Positions 33,043 to 41,724 of a stretch of DNA of 64,000 nucleotides are shown here, piece after piece. Source of the DNA: JBEEOW01 sp041191405 (GTDB lineage: Bacteria; Bacteroidota; Bacteroidia; Cytophagales; UBA9547); NCBI GenBank assembly GCA_041191405.1, contig JBEEOW010000003.1, forward strand, positions 1 to 64,000, read 5' to 3'. Both the position numbers and the translations under genes were made by a program. Position 1 is the stretch's first letter, and every line of letters begins with the position of its first letter. Under the pieces are notes generated by a model. The model ran no database searches. It was not told where the DNA came from and was given only the letters and a program-made list of their open reading frames with translations.

Positions 33043-36000
33043 TTATTTTACTCCAATCATTACAAAACTACCCCAATAAATTGGTTGAGGGAATTCTTTT
33101 TTAATTTCTCGTTTAGTTTCAGCAAATGCAATTCTTTTATCAGTACCATTTAACCATTTGCTATAAAATATTTTCATGAATTTTCTGGTAACATTATCAT
33201 TCACTTTAAATAATGTCATTACCACTGTTTTTGCTCCAGCTTCTTGGAAAGCTCTTTGTAATCCGGCTACACCTTCACCAACTTGTACCTGACCTAAACC
33301 AGTTTCGCAGGCACTCATAATTACTACATCGGTATTATCAAGCGACATACTCGAAGCTTCATAAGCTGTTAAAACACCACTTTTGCTATTCACATTAGCA
33401 TTTTCAGCATCATCTAAAAGGTCTCCAGCATTTGCTAATAATAATCCAGAATTTAACATTGGGTTAGTTGCAAATTCATTCTCGTTGTTTTCATCAATTT
33501 CTTCTTGATTAAAATAAGCATGGGTTGCAAAGTGCAATAATTTGGGGCTTTTTAGTTCTTTTAAAGTATTTTCTTCGGCTTTGTCACCAATTAATATTTT
33601 TACTTCAATTTTATTTGATTTACAAATTGATTCAATATCTTTTGCTTCATTTTCAGCACCTTCAAGCGAAGAGATACTTTGTTTGGTTTTATCTTCAGTT
33701 GTGCTTTCATAAAATTGAGGATTAGCACAAATTACAAATTCATCGCTTTTTAAATTAACGCCCGAAACCACAGCTTTAACCTTGTGTTTAGATGCTAATT
33801 TTTCAGCTTGTGCTCTAATTGCTATTTCTTTGGTGTTACTTACAAGTGTGAATGAATTTAAATCAATAACATATTTGCCTTCCTTGTTTTTAAGCATTTC
33901 CATATTTAGCTGATTATAAACTCCATCGGCAGATAAATATATGTTTGCACCATCAGGAATTTTAGCTTTTATTGCTTTCCAGAACATGTCGTATGAATAC
34001 TTATCGTCATTGTTAAATCTGATAGCATTAGTGAAATATTTTATATATCTTTTTTCAAGTTGTGAGCCATTTGGGATTATTACAACTTCTGGTTGTGATT
34101 TAGTTTCAGGTGAAACAATTAATGCTGCATAAACAACCGAATCTGTAAATGATTTGGTGAAATTCCTAAATCGAATTATTTCTATTGCATACTCATTTGG
34201 TTTTAATGCGTTTCTTACATCTTTCCATGTTATTACTTTACTTAATTCATTTTCGGCAAAGTCTTCAGATTTTTCACTTAATTCTTTTTCTAAAGATTCA
34301 AGTTGTTTTTCCATTTCTTTAACATTAATTCCCATTTCTTGCTGTTGCTGAGAATTAAATGAAATGGCACTTGTTAAACTTTCCTTTAAATCAATCCATT
34401 GGTTAAATTTATTAATCAAATTGGTGTCACCACTACTTATAATTCTATGTTTCATTCTGATTGTAGAACTTAGTAAAAGCGCTTTAGTGTTAATAGTGTT
34501 ATTGTATACCGAACTTACAACACTTGGCTTATCAGCATAAAGTTTCATAGCCAATGTATTGTAAAATTCAAAATCCCCTTTGATTTTGTTCCAATATTTA
34601 CTTTTTTCTCTAAATGAAAGAGTTGGGAAGTGCAGTTTAGTAAAGTTTAGGTATTTGTCAGTAGTTTCTTCAAGAGTACCAATTGCTTTTTTCAGATCTC
34701 CTTTTATAAATTGTATTTGAGCAAGCTTTGATGTAGCATTTACATAATCAGGGTGATTTTCTCCAAATATATTTCCATAAACTGAGATTGATTTTTCAAA
34801 ATATGATTCAGCTTCAGGGATTTTATCAAGTTTGATAGCAATTTCACCTCTCTCTAACCAAATGTTGGCAGAGTGGATGTTGAATTTACTAAACTTATCA
34901 ATCCAATATTGGTTTTCTTGAGCGAGTAAAGTATCCGCTTTTTTAAGTGAATTTGTTTGAGTATAGTAATGAGCTAAACTTCCTAAATATGATTGGTATA
35001 TTGGATTGTTAACTCCAATGCTTTTTTTAATTAGTTCACCATTTTGAAGTAAAAGTTTTTCAATATCAGTTAAAGTTGCATTTTTTCTTTGCAGCTTAAT
35101 CATTGCAATGTCAATACCTGTTTGTGCTGTTTGTACATTTGAAATTCCTAAAAGTCTTTTTTGTATATGATAAACTTTTTTGGCAAATTGTTCAGCCTTA
35201 GGGTAATCTCCAATTGCAACGTAAAGTTCTTTAAGCAATAATAAGCCTTCGGTTGCATATAGTGAAGAATCGCTAAACACTTTATTAGAGATTTCTAATG
35301 CTCTTTTTATGCTTTTTTCAGATTCGGCATAATTACCCAAAATTAATTGCACTTTGCCCATTAAATAAAGTGTTGAAATTAGGTCTTTGTTGCCAAACCC
35401 TAGTTTGCCTTCTTTGAGTGCAATAGCATCATTCAATAAATCTTCGGCATCAGAGTATCTTTCAGTTAATAAGTAAAGTTTGGCTAGTTCATCGGCTGAT
35501 TCAGCAACCATTAACACGCCTTGTTTTTTTATTCTATTTGATGCGTCAAATGCTTTGTTTAATAATTTATTAGCATTTTCGTAATCGCCTAATTTGTTTA
35601 ATAGTGACGCTGTGCTTTGATAAATTTCAATAACTCTAGGGTCATCTTGGTTTTTATGTTCTTTTGCAATAGTAAGTGCTTTCTTCAATAAGGAATCAGC
35701 CTTGGTGTATTCTCCTAGTTTTATTAGTATTGAAGAATATTTTGATAATTCTGAACCATAATTAATATCTGTTACAGAATATCTATCTTCAACAGCATAT
35801 TCAGCTTTTTGGTAAATATCTTTTGCTATTTTAAAGTTTTCTTTAAGTTCATAATATTTGGCAAAAGTATTTAAATACTGAGGGTACGAATTATTGGTAG
35901 TGGTTATTTGAGGAGCTACTATTTTGTCAAAACTTTCAGATTTAATTTGAGCTACTTGATCAAAATTGTTGCTGTATTTTATTAAAAACTCTGCTTTTTT

Positions 36001-37287
36001 TAATAAAACTTTATGGTATTCAGGTGAATTTTCCCCTACAAGTTCTTTTTGTAAATCAAGAAGTTCATTGATTACATTTTCAGCTTCTTTAATATCAGCA
36101 ATACGTAAAGCAAGTTCATATTTTGCTTCAAGGTATTTTATTCTGTAAGGGTTGTTTTTAGGTAAAGATGAAATTTCTTCAAAAAGATCGCCTAACTTGT
36201 TTTGTGCTTTGTGGTTATAATTTTTTACTAATTGACGTTTTACGTCAACGAAAAGATAATCGGCATAAGGGTAGCTAGTTTTTGAATAAGCCCTTTTTGA
36301 AGTTAATTGTAATGTTCTTAAATATTTTTTGTATCGAGAGATTTTGTTAAGAACAGCATATTCTCCAACTAGTTTTTCATTTAATATAAGTCGTTGTTTT
36401 TCAAACTTTTTGAACCCCTGAATTTTATACGATTGCATATAAAATTTTGAAGCAAGTTTATGGTTATTTGTTGCAAGATAAAATTCAGCCTTTAACGCTA
36501 AATAATCACGATATTCGTCTGATTTCTTTTTTACATAATTTTTTATGATTTCTTCATTAACTCTTGCATCAATTTCAGCTTGTTTGTAGTCACCTCTCAA
36601 AAGGGCAATCTCAGTTGACACATTTAACAATGAGGCATATTGTTTTTTTCTCATTATCATCATGTTTTTACTAACTTTATCTTTAGCAAGATTTCCAGAT
36701 TCATCTAACTTATTGTTAGATGAAAGTTTTTCAACATAAGGCATTACTTCTTTAAGGAGTAAAGTCGCTTCGTTAAATTTTCCTTGTTTTACATAGGCTG
36801 TGATTAATACTCTTTGAATGTTTAGTACATAATTTTTTAATCCTTTGGATTGAAAATAAGATTGTAGATGCTCAAGTAAAATACTTGCTTTTGCTGCTTG
36901 TCCAACTTCTAAATAATAAAAAGATAGTAAAGCGCTAGCATTGTAATATTGAGAAATACTATCAGTTTTGATATTATTGTAATGTATTAAAGCACTATCA
37001 ATACATTCTTTACGTAAATCAAAATCATTCAACCCTTCATAACCAAGAGCTTCCCAAAGTAGAGCATTTGTTAAGTGGTACTCATTTCTAAATTCTGATT
37101 TTCTTATATGTTTAGATAATTTTCTTGCATAATCAGCTACATCCTTATAATACCCTTGAGTGTATTTAACTGAAAATTCAACATATTTTTCTTCCCAAGC
37201 AGCATGTATTTTTGAAACTTTACTTTTAGCTAAAATAAAGTTCGAACTGATTAATATTGAGATAATAAGTAAAAATAATTTTCTCAT
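33043..37287 (-). CDS. Exported TPR-rich protein with C-terminal CHAT protease domain
   Basis: A 1414-residue protein. A signal peptide covers residues 1-20. At least a dozen TPR-like helix pairs fill about 30-900 (for example YENANKLLNKAFDASNRI, YAESEKSIKRALEISNKV). The C-terminal ~330 residues form a CHAT domain with H1256 in LLHFATHAYF and C1327 in VIMSACETGLGQV, the expected caspase-like His-Cys pair, followed by GEGVAGLQRAFQEAGAKTVV. Bacterial CHAT proteins can be proteases, some activated through their TPR part. The signal peptide implies action outside the cytoplasm; substrate is unknown. No effector gene is next to it. Confidence 0.9.
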   Translation of the reverse strand: MRKLFLLIISILISSNFILAKSKVSKIHAAWEEKYVEFSVKYTQGYYKDVADYARKLSKHIRKSEFRNEYHLTNALLWEALGYEGLNDFDLRKECIDSALIHYNNIKTDSISQYYNASALLSFYYLEVGQAAKASILLEHLQSYFQSKGLKNYVLNIQRVLITAYVKQGKFNEATLLLKEVMPYVEKLSSNNKLDESGNLAKDKVSKNMMIMRKKQYASLLNVSTEIALLRGDYKQAEIDARVNEEIIKNYVKKKSDEYRDYLALKAEFYLATNNHKLASKFYMQSYKIQGFKKFEKQRLILNEKLVGEYAVLNKISRYKKYLRTLQLTSKRAYSKTSYPYADYLFVDVKRQLVKNYNHKAQNKLGDLFEEISSLPKNNPYRIKYLEAKYELALRIADIKEAENVINELLDLQKELVGENSPEYHKVLLKKAEFLIKYSNNFDQVAQIKSESFDKIVAPQITTTNNSYPQYLNTFAKYYELKENFKIAKDIYQKAEYAVEDRYSVTDINYGSELSKYSSILIKLGEYTKADSLLKKALTIAKEHKNQDDPRVIEIYQSTASLLNKLGDYENANKLLNKAFDASNRIKKQGVLMVAESADELAKLYLLTERYSDAEDLLNDAIALKEGKLGFGNKDLISTLYLMGKVQLILGNYAESEKSIKRALEISNKVFSDSSLYATEGLLLLKELYVAIGDYPKAEQFAKKVYHIQKRLLGISNVQTAQTGIDIAMIKLQRKNATLTDIEKLLLQNGELIKKSIGVNNPIYQSYLGSLAHYYTQTNSLKKADTLLAQENQYWIDKFSKFNIHSANIWLERGEIAIKLDKIPEAESYFEKSISVYGNIFGENHPDYVNATSKLAQIQFIKGDLKKAIGTLEETTDKYLNFTKLHFPTLSFREKSKYWNKIKGDFEFYNTLAMKLYADKPSVVSSVYNNTINTKALLLSSTIRMKHRIISSGDTNLINKFNQWIDLKESLTSAISFNSQQQQEMGINVKEMEKQLESLEKELSEKSEDFAENELSKVITWKDVRNALKPNEYAIEIIRFRNFTKSFTDSVVYAALIVSPETKSQPEVVIIPNGSQLEKRYIKYFTNAIRFNNDDKYSYDMFWKAIKAKIPDGANIYLSADGVYNQLNMEMLKNKEGKYVIDLNSFTLVSNTKEIAIRAQAEKLASKHKVKAVVSGVNLKSDEFVICANPQFYESTTEDKTKQSISSLEGAENEAKDIESICKSNKIEVKILIGDKAEENTLKELKSPKLLHFATHAYFNQEEIDENNENEFATNPMLNSGLLLANAGDLLDDAENANVNSKSGVLTAYEASSMSLDNTDVVIMSACETGLGQVQVGEGVAGLQRAFQEAGAKTVVMTLFKVNDNVTRKFMKIFYSKWLNGTDKRIAFAETKREIKKEFPQPIYWGSFVMIGVK

Positions 37288-37435
37288 ACTATAATTGAAT
37301 ATTGTGTGAATATCTGTGAAATTGCAATTTAATTATTTTTTTGAGGGGGAAGGGTTTTTTGTTGAAAAAATGATAAATTTTGTGTGTTATTTAATTGTAA
37401 AAATATATTTAACTTCAAAATAACAAAAGATATAA

Positions 37436-37471
37436 ACAAAAAAAGAACTATTAATAATTAATAGTTCTTTT
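37436..37471 (-). terminator. Terminator after the tRNA-fMet pair
   Basis: Perfect 13-base arms 37441-37453 and 37459-37471 with a U run on the minus strand. Confidence 0.85.
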
Positions 37472-37478
37472 TTACTAG

Positions 37479-37551
37479 TAGCGGGAACAGGACTCGAACC
37501 TGTGGCCTTCGGGTTATGAGCCCGACGAGATACCAACTTCTCCATCCCGCG
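37479..37551 (-). tRNA. Initiator tRNA-fMet (CAU), promoter-distal copy
   Basis: The gene shows the initiator hallmarks: a C1-U72 mismatch at the end of the acceptor stem, three G-C pairs next to the anticodon loop (GGGCTCATAACCC) and an A11-U24 pair. CCA is not encoded. Its 73 bases are identical to the second copy 61 bases away. Confidence 0.94.
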
Positions 37552-37577
37552 GTTAATGAATTGTGTTTAGATAAAAA

Positions 37578-37608
37578 AAACTTGCACACACAATTAATAT
37601 GCAAGTTT
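37578..37608 (-). terminator. Hairpin between the two tRNA-fMet genes
   Basis: Arms AAACTTGCA (37578-37586) and TGCAAGTTT (37600-37608) pair perfectly, and on the minus strand the stem is followed by a U run. It could end part of the transcripts before the second tRNA. Confidence 0.65.
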
Positions 37609-37612
37609 ATAG

Positions 37613-37685
37613 TAGCGGGAACAGGACTCGAACCTGTGGCCTTCGGGTTATGAGCCCGACGAGATACCAACTTCTCCATCCCGCG
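37613..37685 (-). tRNA. Initiator tRNA-fMet (CAU), promoter-proximal copy
   Basis: It has the same 73 bases and initiator features as 37479-37551. It is the first gene behind the shared promoter at 37757-37728. Confidence 0.95.
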
Positions 37686-37727
37686 ATATATCACCTTTTA
37701 AAAAGCTTTTCTTTTTAATTTGGAGTA

Positions 37728-37757
37728 CAAAGGTAATGCATTATTAATTAAAAACAA
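37728..37757 (-). promoter_or_regulatory. Promoter of the tRNA-fMet genes
   Basis: On the minus strand TTG (37757-37755), a 19-base spacer and TACCTTTG (37735-37728). Both the spacing and the -7 box equal those of the tRNA-Leu promoter. Confidence 0.75.
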
Positions 37758-37758
37758 C

Positions 37759-37766
37759 TACTTTTG
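37759..37766 (+). promoter_or_regulatory. -7 element TACTTTTG of era
   Basis: It fits TAnnTTTG and starts one base from the -33 element of the divergent tRNA promoter. The leader before the era ATG would be about 43 bases. No TTG stands at the usual distance. Confidence 0.45.
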
Positions 37767-37815
37767 TAAATAAAAATTTATTAACTCATTATTCTAACTT
37801 CAACAATTTAAAAAA

Positions 37816-38706
37816 ATGGAAGTATCATCTAATCACAAGGCGGGATTTGTAAGTATCATTGGTAAACCAAATGTTGGCAAATCTACTTTAATGAATACCC
37901 TTGTGGGTGAAAAACTTTCGATTGTGACTAGCAAAGCACAAACAACTAGACATAGAATAATGGGTATTATAAATGATCCTGAATACCAGATTGTTTATTC
38001 AGATACTCCTGGTATTATAAAGCCTGCTTATGAGTTGCAACAATCAATGATGAATTTTGTAACTTATTCATTAGAAGATGCTGATTTGATATTATTTGTG
38101 ACAGATTTATATGACCCACTTGAAGAGGAGGTTATCAATAAATTGAAAAAAGTTGATTGCCCTGTTTTTTTAGTTATTAACAAAATTGATATTCTTAATC
38201 CTGAAACGATAGATGCAAAAATTGCTGAAGTTGAAGAGATTGTAAAGCCAACAATTACTTATAGGGTTTCAGCATTAGCAAAACAAAATACGGATGATTT
38301 ATTAAATGCGATTGTTGAAACTTTACCAATACATCCTCCTTATTATCCAAAGGATGAATTAACTGATAAACCTGAAAGGTTTTTTGCTGCGGAGATTGTA
38401 AGAGAAAAAATACTTCTAAATTATAAAAAAGAGATACCATATAGTACTGAGGTTGTGGTTGAGGAGTTTAAAGAAAAAGAAGATATAATTAAAATTCGTG
38501 CTATTATTTATTGTGAAAGAAATAGTCAAAAAGGTATTTTAATAGGTCATCAAGGTGAAATGTTAAAGAAAACAGGTACTATGGCCCGTTTAGAATTAGA
38601 GAAGTTTTTTGATAAAAAAGTGTTTTTAGAAACACATATAAAAGTTGAGCCAGATTGGAGAAGCAAAGCTGCTCAATTGCGTAGATTTGGCTATGATTTA
38701 GAGTAG
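37816..38706 (+). CDS. era: GTPase Era, 16S rRNA maturation factor
   Basis: A 296-residue GTPase. G1 is GKPNVGKST at 16-24, the switch region contains TTRHRIMGI, G3 is DTPG near 62 and G4 is NKID near 123. The C-terminal KH domain includes IIYCERNSQKGILIGHQGEM. Era binds the 3' end of 16S rRNA and helps assemble the small subunit. The gene faces def across a long hairpin and is divergent from the tRNA-fMet genes. Confidence 0.96.
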   Translation: MEVSSNHKAGFVSIIGKPNVGKSTLMNTLVGEKLSIVTSKAQTTRHRIMGIINDPEYQIVYSDTPGIIKPAYELQQSMMNFVTYSLEDADLILFVTDLYDPLEEEVINKLKKVDCPVFLVINKIDILNPETIDAKIAEVEEIVKPTITYRVSALAKQNTDDLLNAIVETLPIHPPYYPKDELTDKPERFFAAEIVREKILLNYKKEIPYSTEVVVEEFKEKEDIIKIRAIIYCERNSQKGILIGHQGEMLKKTGTMARLELEKFFDKKVFLETHIKVEPDWRSKAAQLRRFGYDLE

Positions 38707-38737
38707 ACTTTTGCTATTAGTTTTGATTTGCAAAAAT

Positions 38738-38783
38738 AGAAGATAAAAAAAGAGGTGCTTTAGCACCTCTTTTTTTATCTTCT
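38738..38783. terminator. 22-base perfect bidirectional terminator between era and def
   Basis: Arms 38738-38759 and 38762-38783 are perfectly complementary around two T residues. An A run and a T run lie inside the stem, so it can terminate either way. The right arm overlaps the last codons of def. Confidence 0.88.
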
Positions 38784-39335
38784 ACCGGTAGTTGGGAGTT
38801 TTACTCTGTAATCAGCGTCAACTTTTCCTCTACTTATGTTTGTTAGTTTACTTTTTATTAGTTGTTTTTTTAAAGGAGATACTAAGTCAACAAACAAAAC
38901 ACCTTCTAAATGGTCGTATTCATGTTGAATAACACGAGCTTTAAATCCGTCAAAATCTTCTATATGTTCAACAAAATTTTCGTCTAGGTATTTTAGTTTA
39001 ACATTTGCGTGACGTTTAACTTCTGTTCTAATGCCAGGAATACTCAAACAACCTTCCTCAAACCCCCATTCTTCACCTGATTCTTCTAATATTTCAGGGT
39101 TTATAAAAACTTTTTTAAAGCCTTTTAATTTTTCTTTATCCAAAGGCTCAGCATCAACTACAAACAAACGAATCCCTTTTCCTATTTGTGGCGCAGCTAA
39201 CCCAACACCATTGGCTTCGTACATAGTTTCGAACATGTCGCTTACAAGCTTCTGAATTTCAGGGGTGTTTTCTGAAATATCAACAGCTCTTTTCTTTAAA
39301 ATTGGGTCGCCAAATACTACTATAGGATATATCAT
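38775..39335 (-). CDS. def: Peptide deformylase
   Basis: A 186-residue metalloenzyme. The three family motifs are present: GVGLAAPQIG at 43-52, EGCLSIPG at 94-101 with metal ligand C96, and HEYDH at 138-142 with ligands H138 and H142 and catalytic E139. It removes the formyl group from new proteins. Eight bases separate it from dsbD upstream on the same strand, suggesting co-transcription. Confidence 0.96.
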   Translation of the reverse strand: MIYPIVVFGDPILKKRAVDISENTPEIQKLVSDMFETMYEANGVGLAAPQIGKGIRLFVVDAEPLDKEKLKGFKKVFINPEILEESGEEWGFEEGCLSIPGIRTEVKRHANVKLKYLDENFVEHIEDFDGFKARVIQHEYDHLEGVLFVDLVSPLKKQLIKSKLTNISRGKVDADYRVKLPTTGRR

Positions 39336-39343
39336 CTGCGTAA

Positions 39344-41395
39344 TTACTTTACTGTTTTTTGATAGTTGTTTAAACCTTCTTGCAAAAATAAGTTAAATTT
39401 ATTAATATCTAAATCAAAATGATAAGGCTCTTTTGTTAAAATGTCACCGTTGGGAGTTAATATCCAATATTGTGGCTGCGCATTTGAGTTAAATTTGCTC
39501 AATTGCAAATCAGCATTGTAGTCGCCAAGGGTAGTTTTTAGTTCACCATCACTTCCTTTACGTTGCTTATTTTCAGGTAATTGTACTTTGTCATCTACAT
39601 ATAGAGATACAAATACAAAATCGTTTCCTAGCTTTTTATTAATGCCATTATCTGTAAAAACAGATTCTTCCATTTTTCTACAATTTACACAACCATGTCC
39701 TGTAAAATCTACAAAAACTGGCTTGCCTGTACTTTTTGCACAAGCCAATGCTTGTTCTAAATCAAAATAGCCGTTTATATCTGCTGGATTATGCAGTGAT
39801 TCTTTAAACAAAGGTGTTTCGCAATTATTTGAAACTGCATTATTTGAATGAGAAGCTGAACCTAAAATAAATTGTTGTGTATGAATTGGAGGTAAATAGC
39901 CCGACAATGGTTTTAATGGCGCACCAAATAATCCTGGAATTAAGTAAATAGCAAATGCAATAGTTGTTAATCCTAACAATAATCTAGGAACGCCAATTTT
40001 TGGATTTGTATCATCATGTGACAATTTCAAGATACCTAATAAGTATGCTCCCAATGCCAAACTTATGGTAACTAAAATTGCAATGTATAAATCTCTACTC
40101 ATTAAATTCCAGTGGTAAGCTTGATCTGCAACACTTAAAAATTTAAACGAAAGCGCAAGTTCTACAAAACCTAAAGTAACTTTTACTGAATTTAACCAAC
40201 CTCCAGATTTAGGCAAACTACTTAACCATGATGGGAATATGGCAAATAAAGTAAACGGAATTGCAAATGCACTACCAAATGCAGCCATTCCAAGTGCTGG
40301 TTTTAATAACTTTCCACCAGCGGCTTCAACTAATAAGCTACTTACAATTGGCCCTGTACACGAAAACGATACCAATACTATTGTAAGTGCCATAAAAAAC
40401 ACACCATAATATCCGCCCTTTTCAGCTTGTGCATCAACAGAATTTACCAATGATGATGGTAAAGTAATTTCAAACATTCCCAAAAACGACAATGCAAAAA
40501 ACACAAATACTGAGAAGAAAATTATGTTTGGCAACCAATGCGTACTTAAGAAATTTGCTGCATTTGAACCAAAAACCAAGGCAAACAATGTTCCTATTAA
40601 AGTATAAATTACTACAATTGACAAACCATAAACCAATGCTGAAATAATTGATTTACTTCTGCTTTTGTATGAATGTGTAAAAAATGAAACCGTCATAGGA
40701 ATCATAGGGAAAACACATGGAGTAATTAAAGCAGCCAATCCTGCTAAAAATGCAACTAATAAAAATCCGAATAAGCCTTCTTCTTTCGCACCACCTGAAA
40801 CTGCTATTTTGTTTGATGATGTACTAATTGATGTTGTTTCTTTTTTGCCTTCGTTTGGACTTAATTTCGCTAATGTGTCTTTTATAACTTTTTCTACAGT
40901 GGCAATTGCATGTGAAATGGTGTCTTTAATTGTAGATTCTTTGGCTACAAATTGAGTCGCTAATTTTATTTCTTTTGAATCATTCAGGCATTTTCCACTT
41001 ATATTCGTACATACTTGAATTTTGTATTTAAAAACTAATTCTTTTGAATTTAAAACGATTTTTTGTTCTAAAACTGCTTTTTCTTCAAATACATTGATAT
41101 TTCCATCCCAAATTTCATCAAAATGAGTTTTAGTATTTAAAGAAATTAATTTGCCCTTAACTGTGCCTCCCGAAATAATTTCAATTTCAGCTGCTTGTGG
41201 CCCATCAGGTTGTTTTTCAGATGAATAAATATACCAATCTTTTTCAATTTCAAATTCTAAACGCAACTTAGCTTCGTGTGTGGTAGAATTGTAGTTCAGT
41301 ATGGATGATTTAACAAGTTTTGCTGGTTTTAATATTTGAGCATTTGCAGCAAATATTTGAACAATAAACAGAATTAAAAAGCTGATTCTTTTCAT
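39344..41395 (-). CDS. dsbD: Thiol:disulfide interchange protein DsbD
   Basis: A 683-residue protein with a signal peptide (to about residue 19). The N-terminal periplasmic domain carries a Cys pair (CTNISGKC near 130-137). A membrane domain of about eight helices starts near residue 205, with conserved ITPCVFPMIPMTV and SCTGPI, which hold the membrane redox Cys residues. The C-terminal thioredoxin domain has GHGCVNCRKM near residue 577. DsbD moves electrons from cytoplasmic thioredoxin to periplasmic thiol proteins and cytochrome c maturation. Domain order is normal. def follows eight bases later. Confidence 0.93.
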   Translation of the reverse strand: MKRISFLILFIVQIFAANAQILKPAKLVKSSILNYNSTTHEAKLRLEFEIEKDWYIYSSEKQPDGPQAAEIEIISGGTVKGKLISLNTKTHFDEIWDGNINVFEEKAVLEQKIVLNSKELVFKYKIQVCTNISGKCLNDSKEIKLATQFVAKESTIKDTISHAIATVEKVIKDTLAKLSPNEGKKETTSISTSSNKIAVSGGAKEEGLFGFLLVAFLAGLAALITPCVFPMIPMTVSFFTHSYKSRSKSIISALVYGLSIVVIYTLIGTLFALVFGSNAANFLSTHWLPNIIFFSVFVFFALSFLGMFEITLPSSLVNSVDAQAEKGGYYGVFFMALTIVLVSFSCTGPIVSSLLVEAAGGKLLKPALGMAAFGSAFAIPFTLFAIFPSWLSSLPKSGGWLNSVKVTLGFVELALSFKFLSVADQAYHWNLMSRDLYIAILVTISLALGAYLLGILKLSHDDTNPKIGVPRLLLGLTTIAFAIYLIPGLFGAPLKPLSGYLPPIHTQQFILGSASHSNNAVSNNCETPLFKESLHNPADINGYFDLEQALACAKSTGKPVFVDFTGHGCVNCRKMEESVFTDNGINKKLGNDFVFVSLYVDDKVQLPENKQRKGSDGELKTTLGDYNADLQLSKFNSNAQPQYWILTPNGDILTKEPYHFDLDINKFNLFLQEGLNNYQKTVK

Positions 41396-41420
41396 AATAA
41401 CTTCATTTTAAATTTTCGTA

Positions 41421-41458
41421 AACTCTTAATTATTAATTATTAAGTATTAATTAACAAA
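41421..41458. repeat. Short TTAATTATTAA-type repeat tract
   Basis: In the 329-base gap between dsbD and lysA, CTTAATTATTAATTATTAAG and a further TATTAATTAA copy form a short low-complexity tract starting 25 bases from the dsbD start. The rest of the gap holds only a candidate promoter for lysA and a short GTTACT hairpin. Confidence 0.4.
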
Positions 41459-41604
41459 ACCGTCTAGAATATTAAAGTAAATATATACAAAATATTGTAG
41501 GCATAAATGATTTTGACTATTCTATTTGTCGTACTTAACAACAAAACCTTGCATTAGTTCGGTTAATAATTTTAAAAGTAACTTTTGTTACTAAGTGCAA
41601 ATTG

Positions 41605-41612
41605 TAAGTTTG
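41605..41612 (+). promoter_or_regulatory. Candidate -7 element TAAGTTTG of lysA
   Basis: It fits TAnnTTTG; a TTG at 41585-41587 gives a spacer of 17, slightly short. The leader before lysA would be about 105 bases and has no obvious riboswitch structure. Confidence 0.4.
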
Positions 41613-41724
41613 TGTTGGTTTTCAATAAATAATAAAATATTTTAAACTTAAATTATACAAACTTTTTTCTGCTGAAAAATTAAATTAATTTAGCATTTCA
41701 AATATAATTTTAATCAGCCAACTA

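Noticed and set aside
33043..37287. A type III CRISPR-linked TPR-CHAT (Craspase) system
   Set aside because: The protein has a signal peptide and there are no cas7-11 or other CRISPR genes in the window.
37458..37694. A 78-codon frame on the minus strand across the two tRNA-fMet genes
   Set aside because: The translated repeat comes from the two identical tRNA sequences; both fold as initiator tRNAs with promoter and terminator.
41613..41724. Lysine riboswitch in the lysA leader
   Set aside because: The leader is about 105 bases, AT-rich, and shows none of the conserved helices of the L-box.
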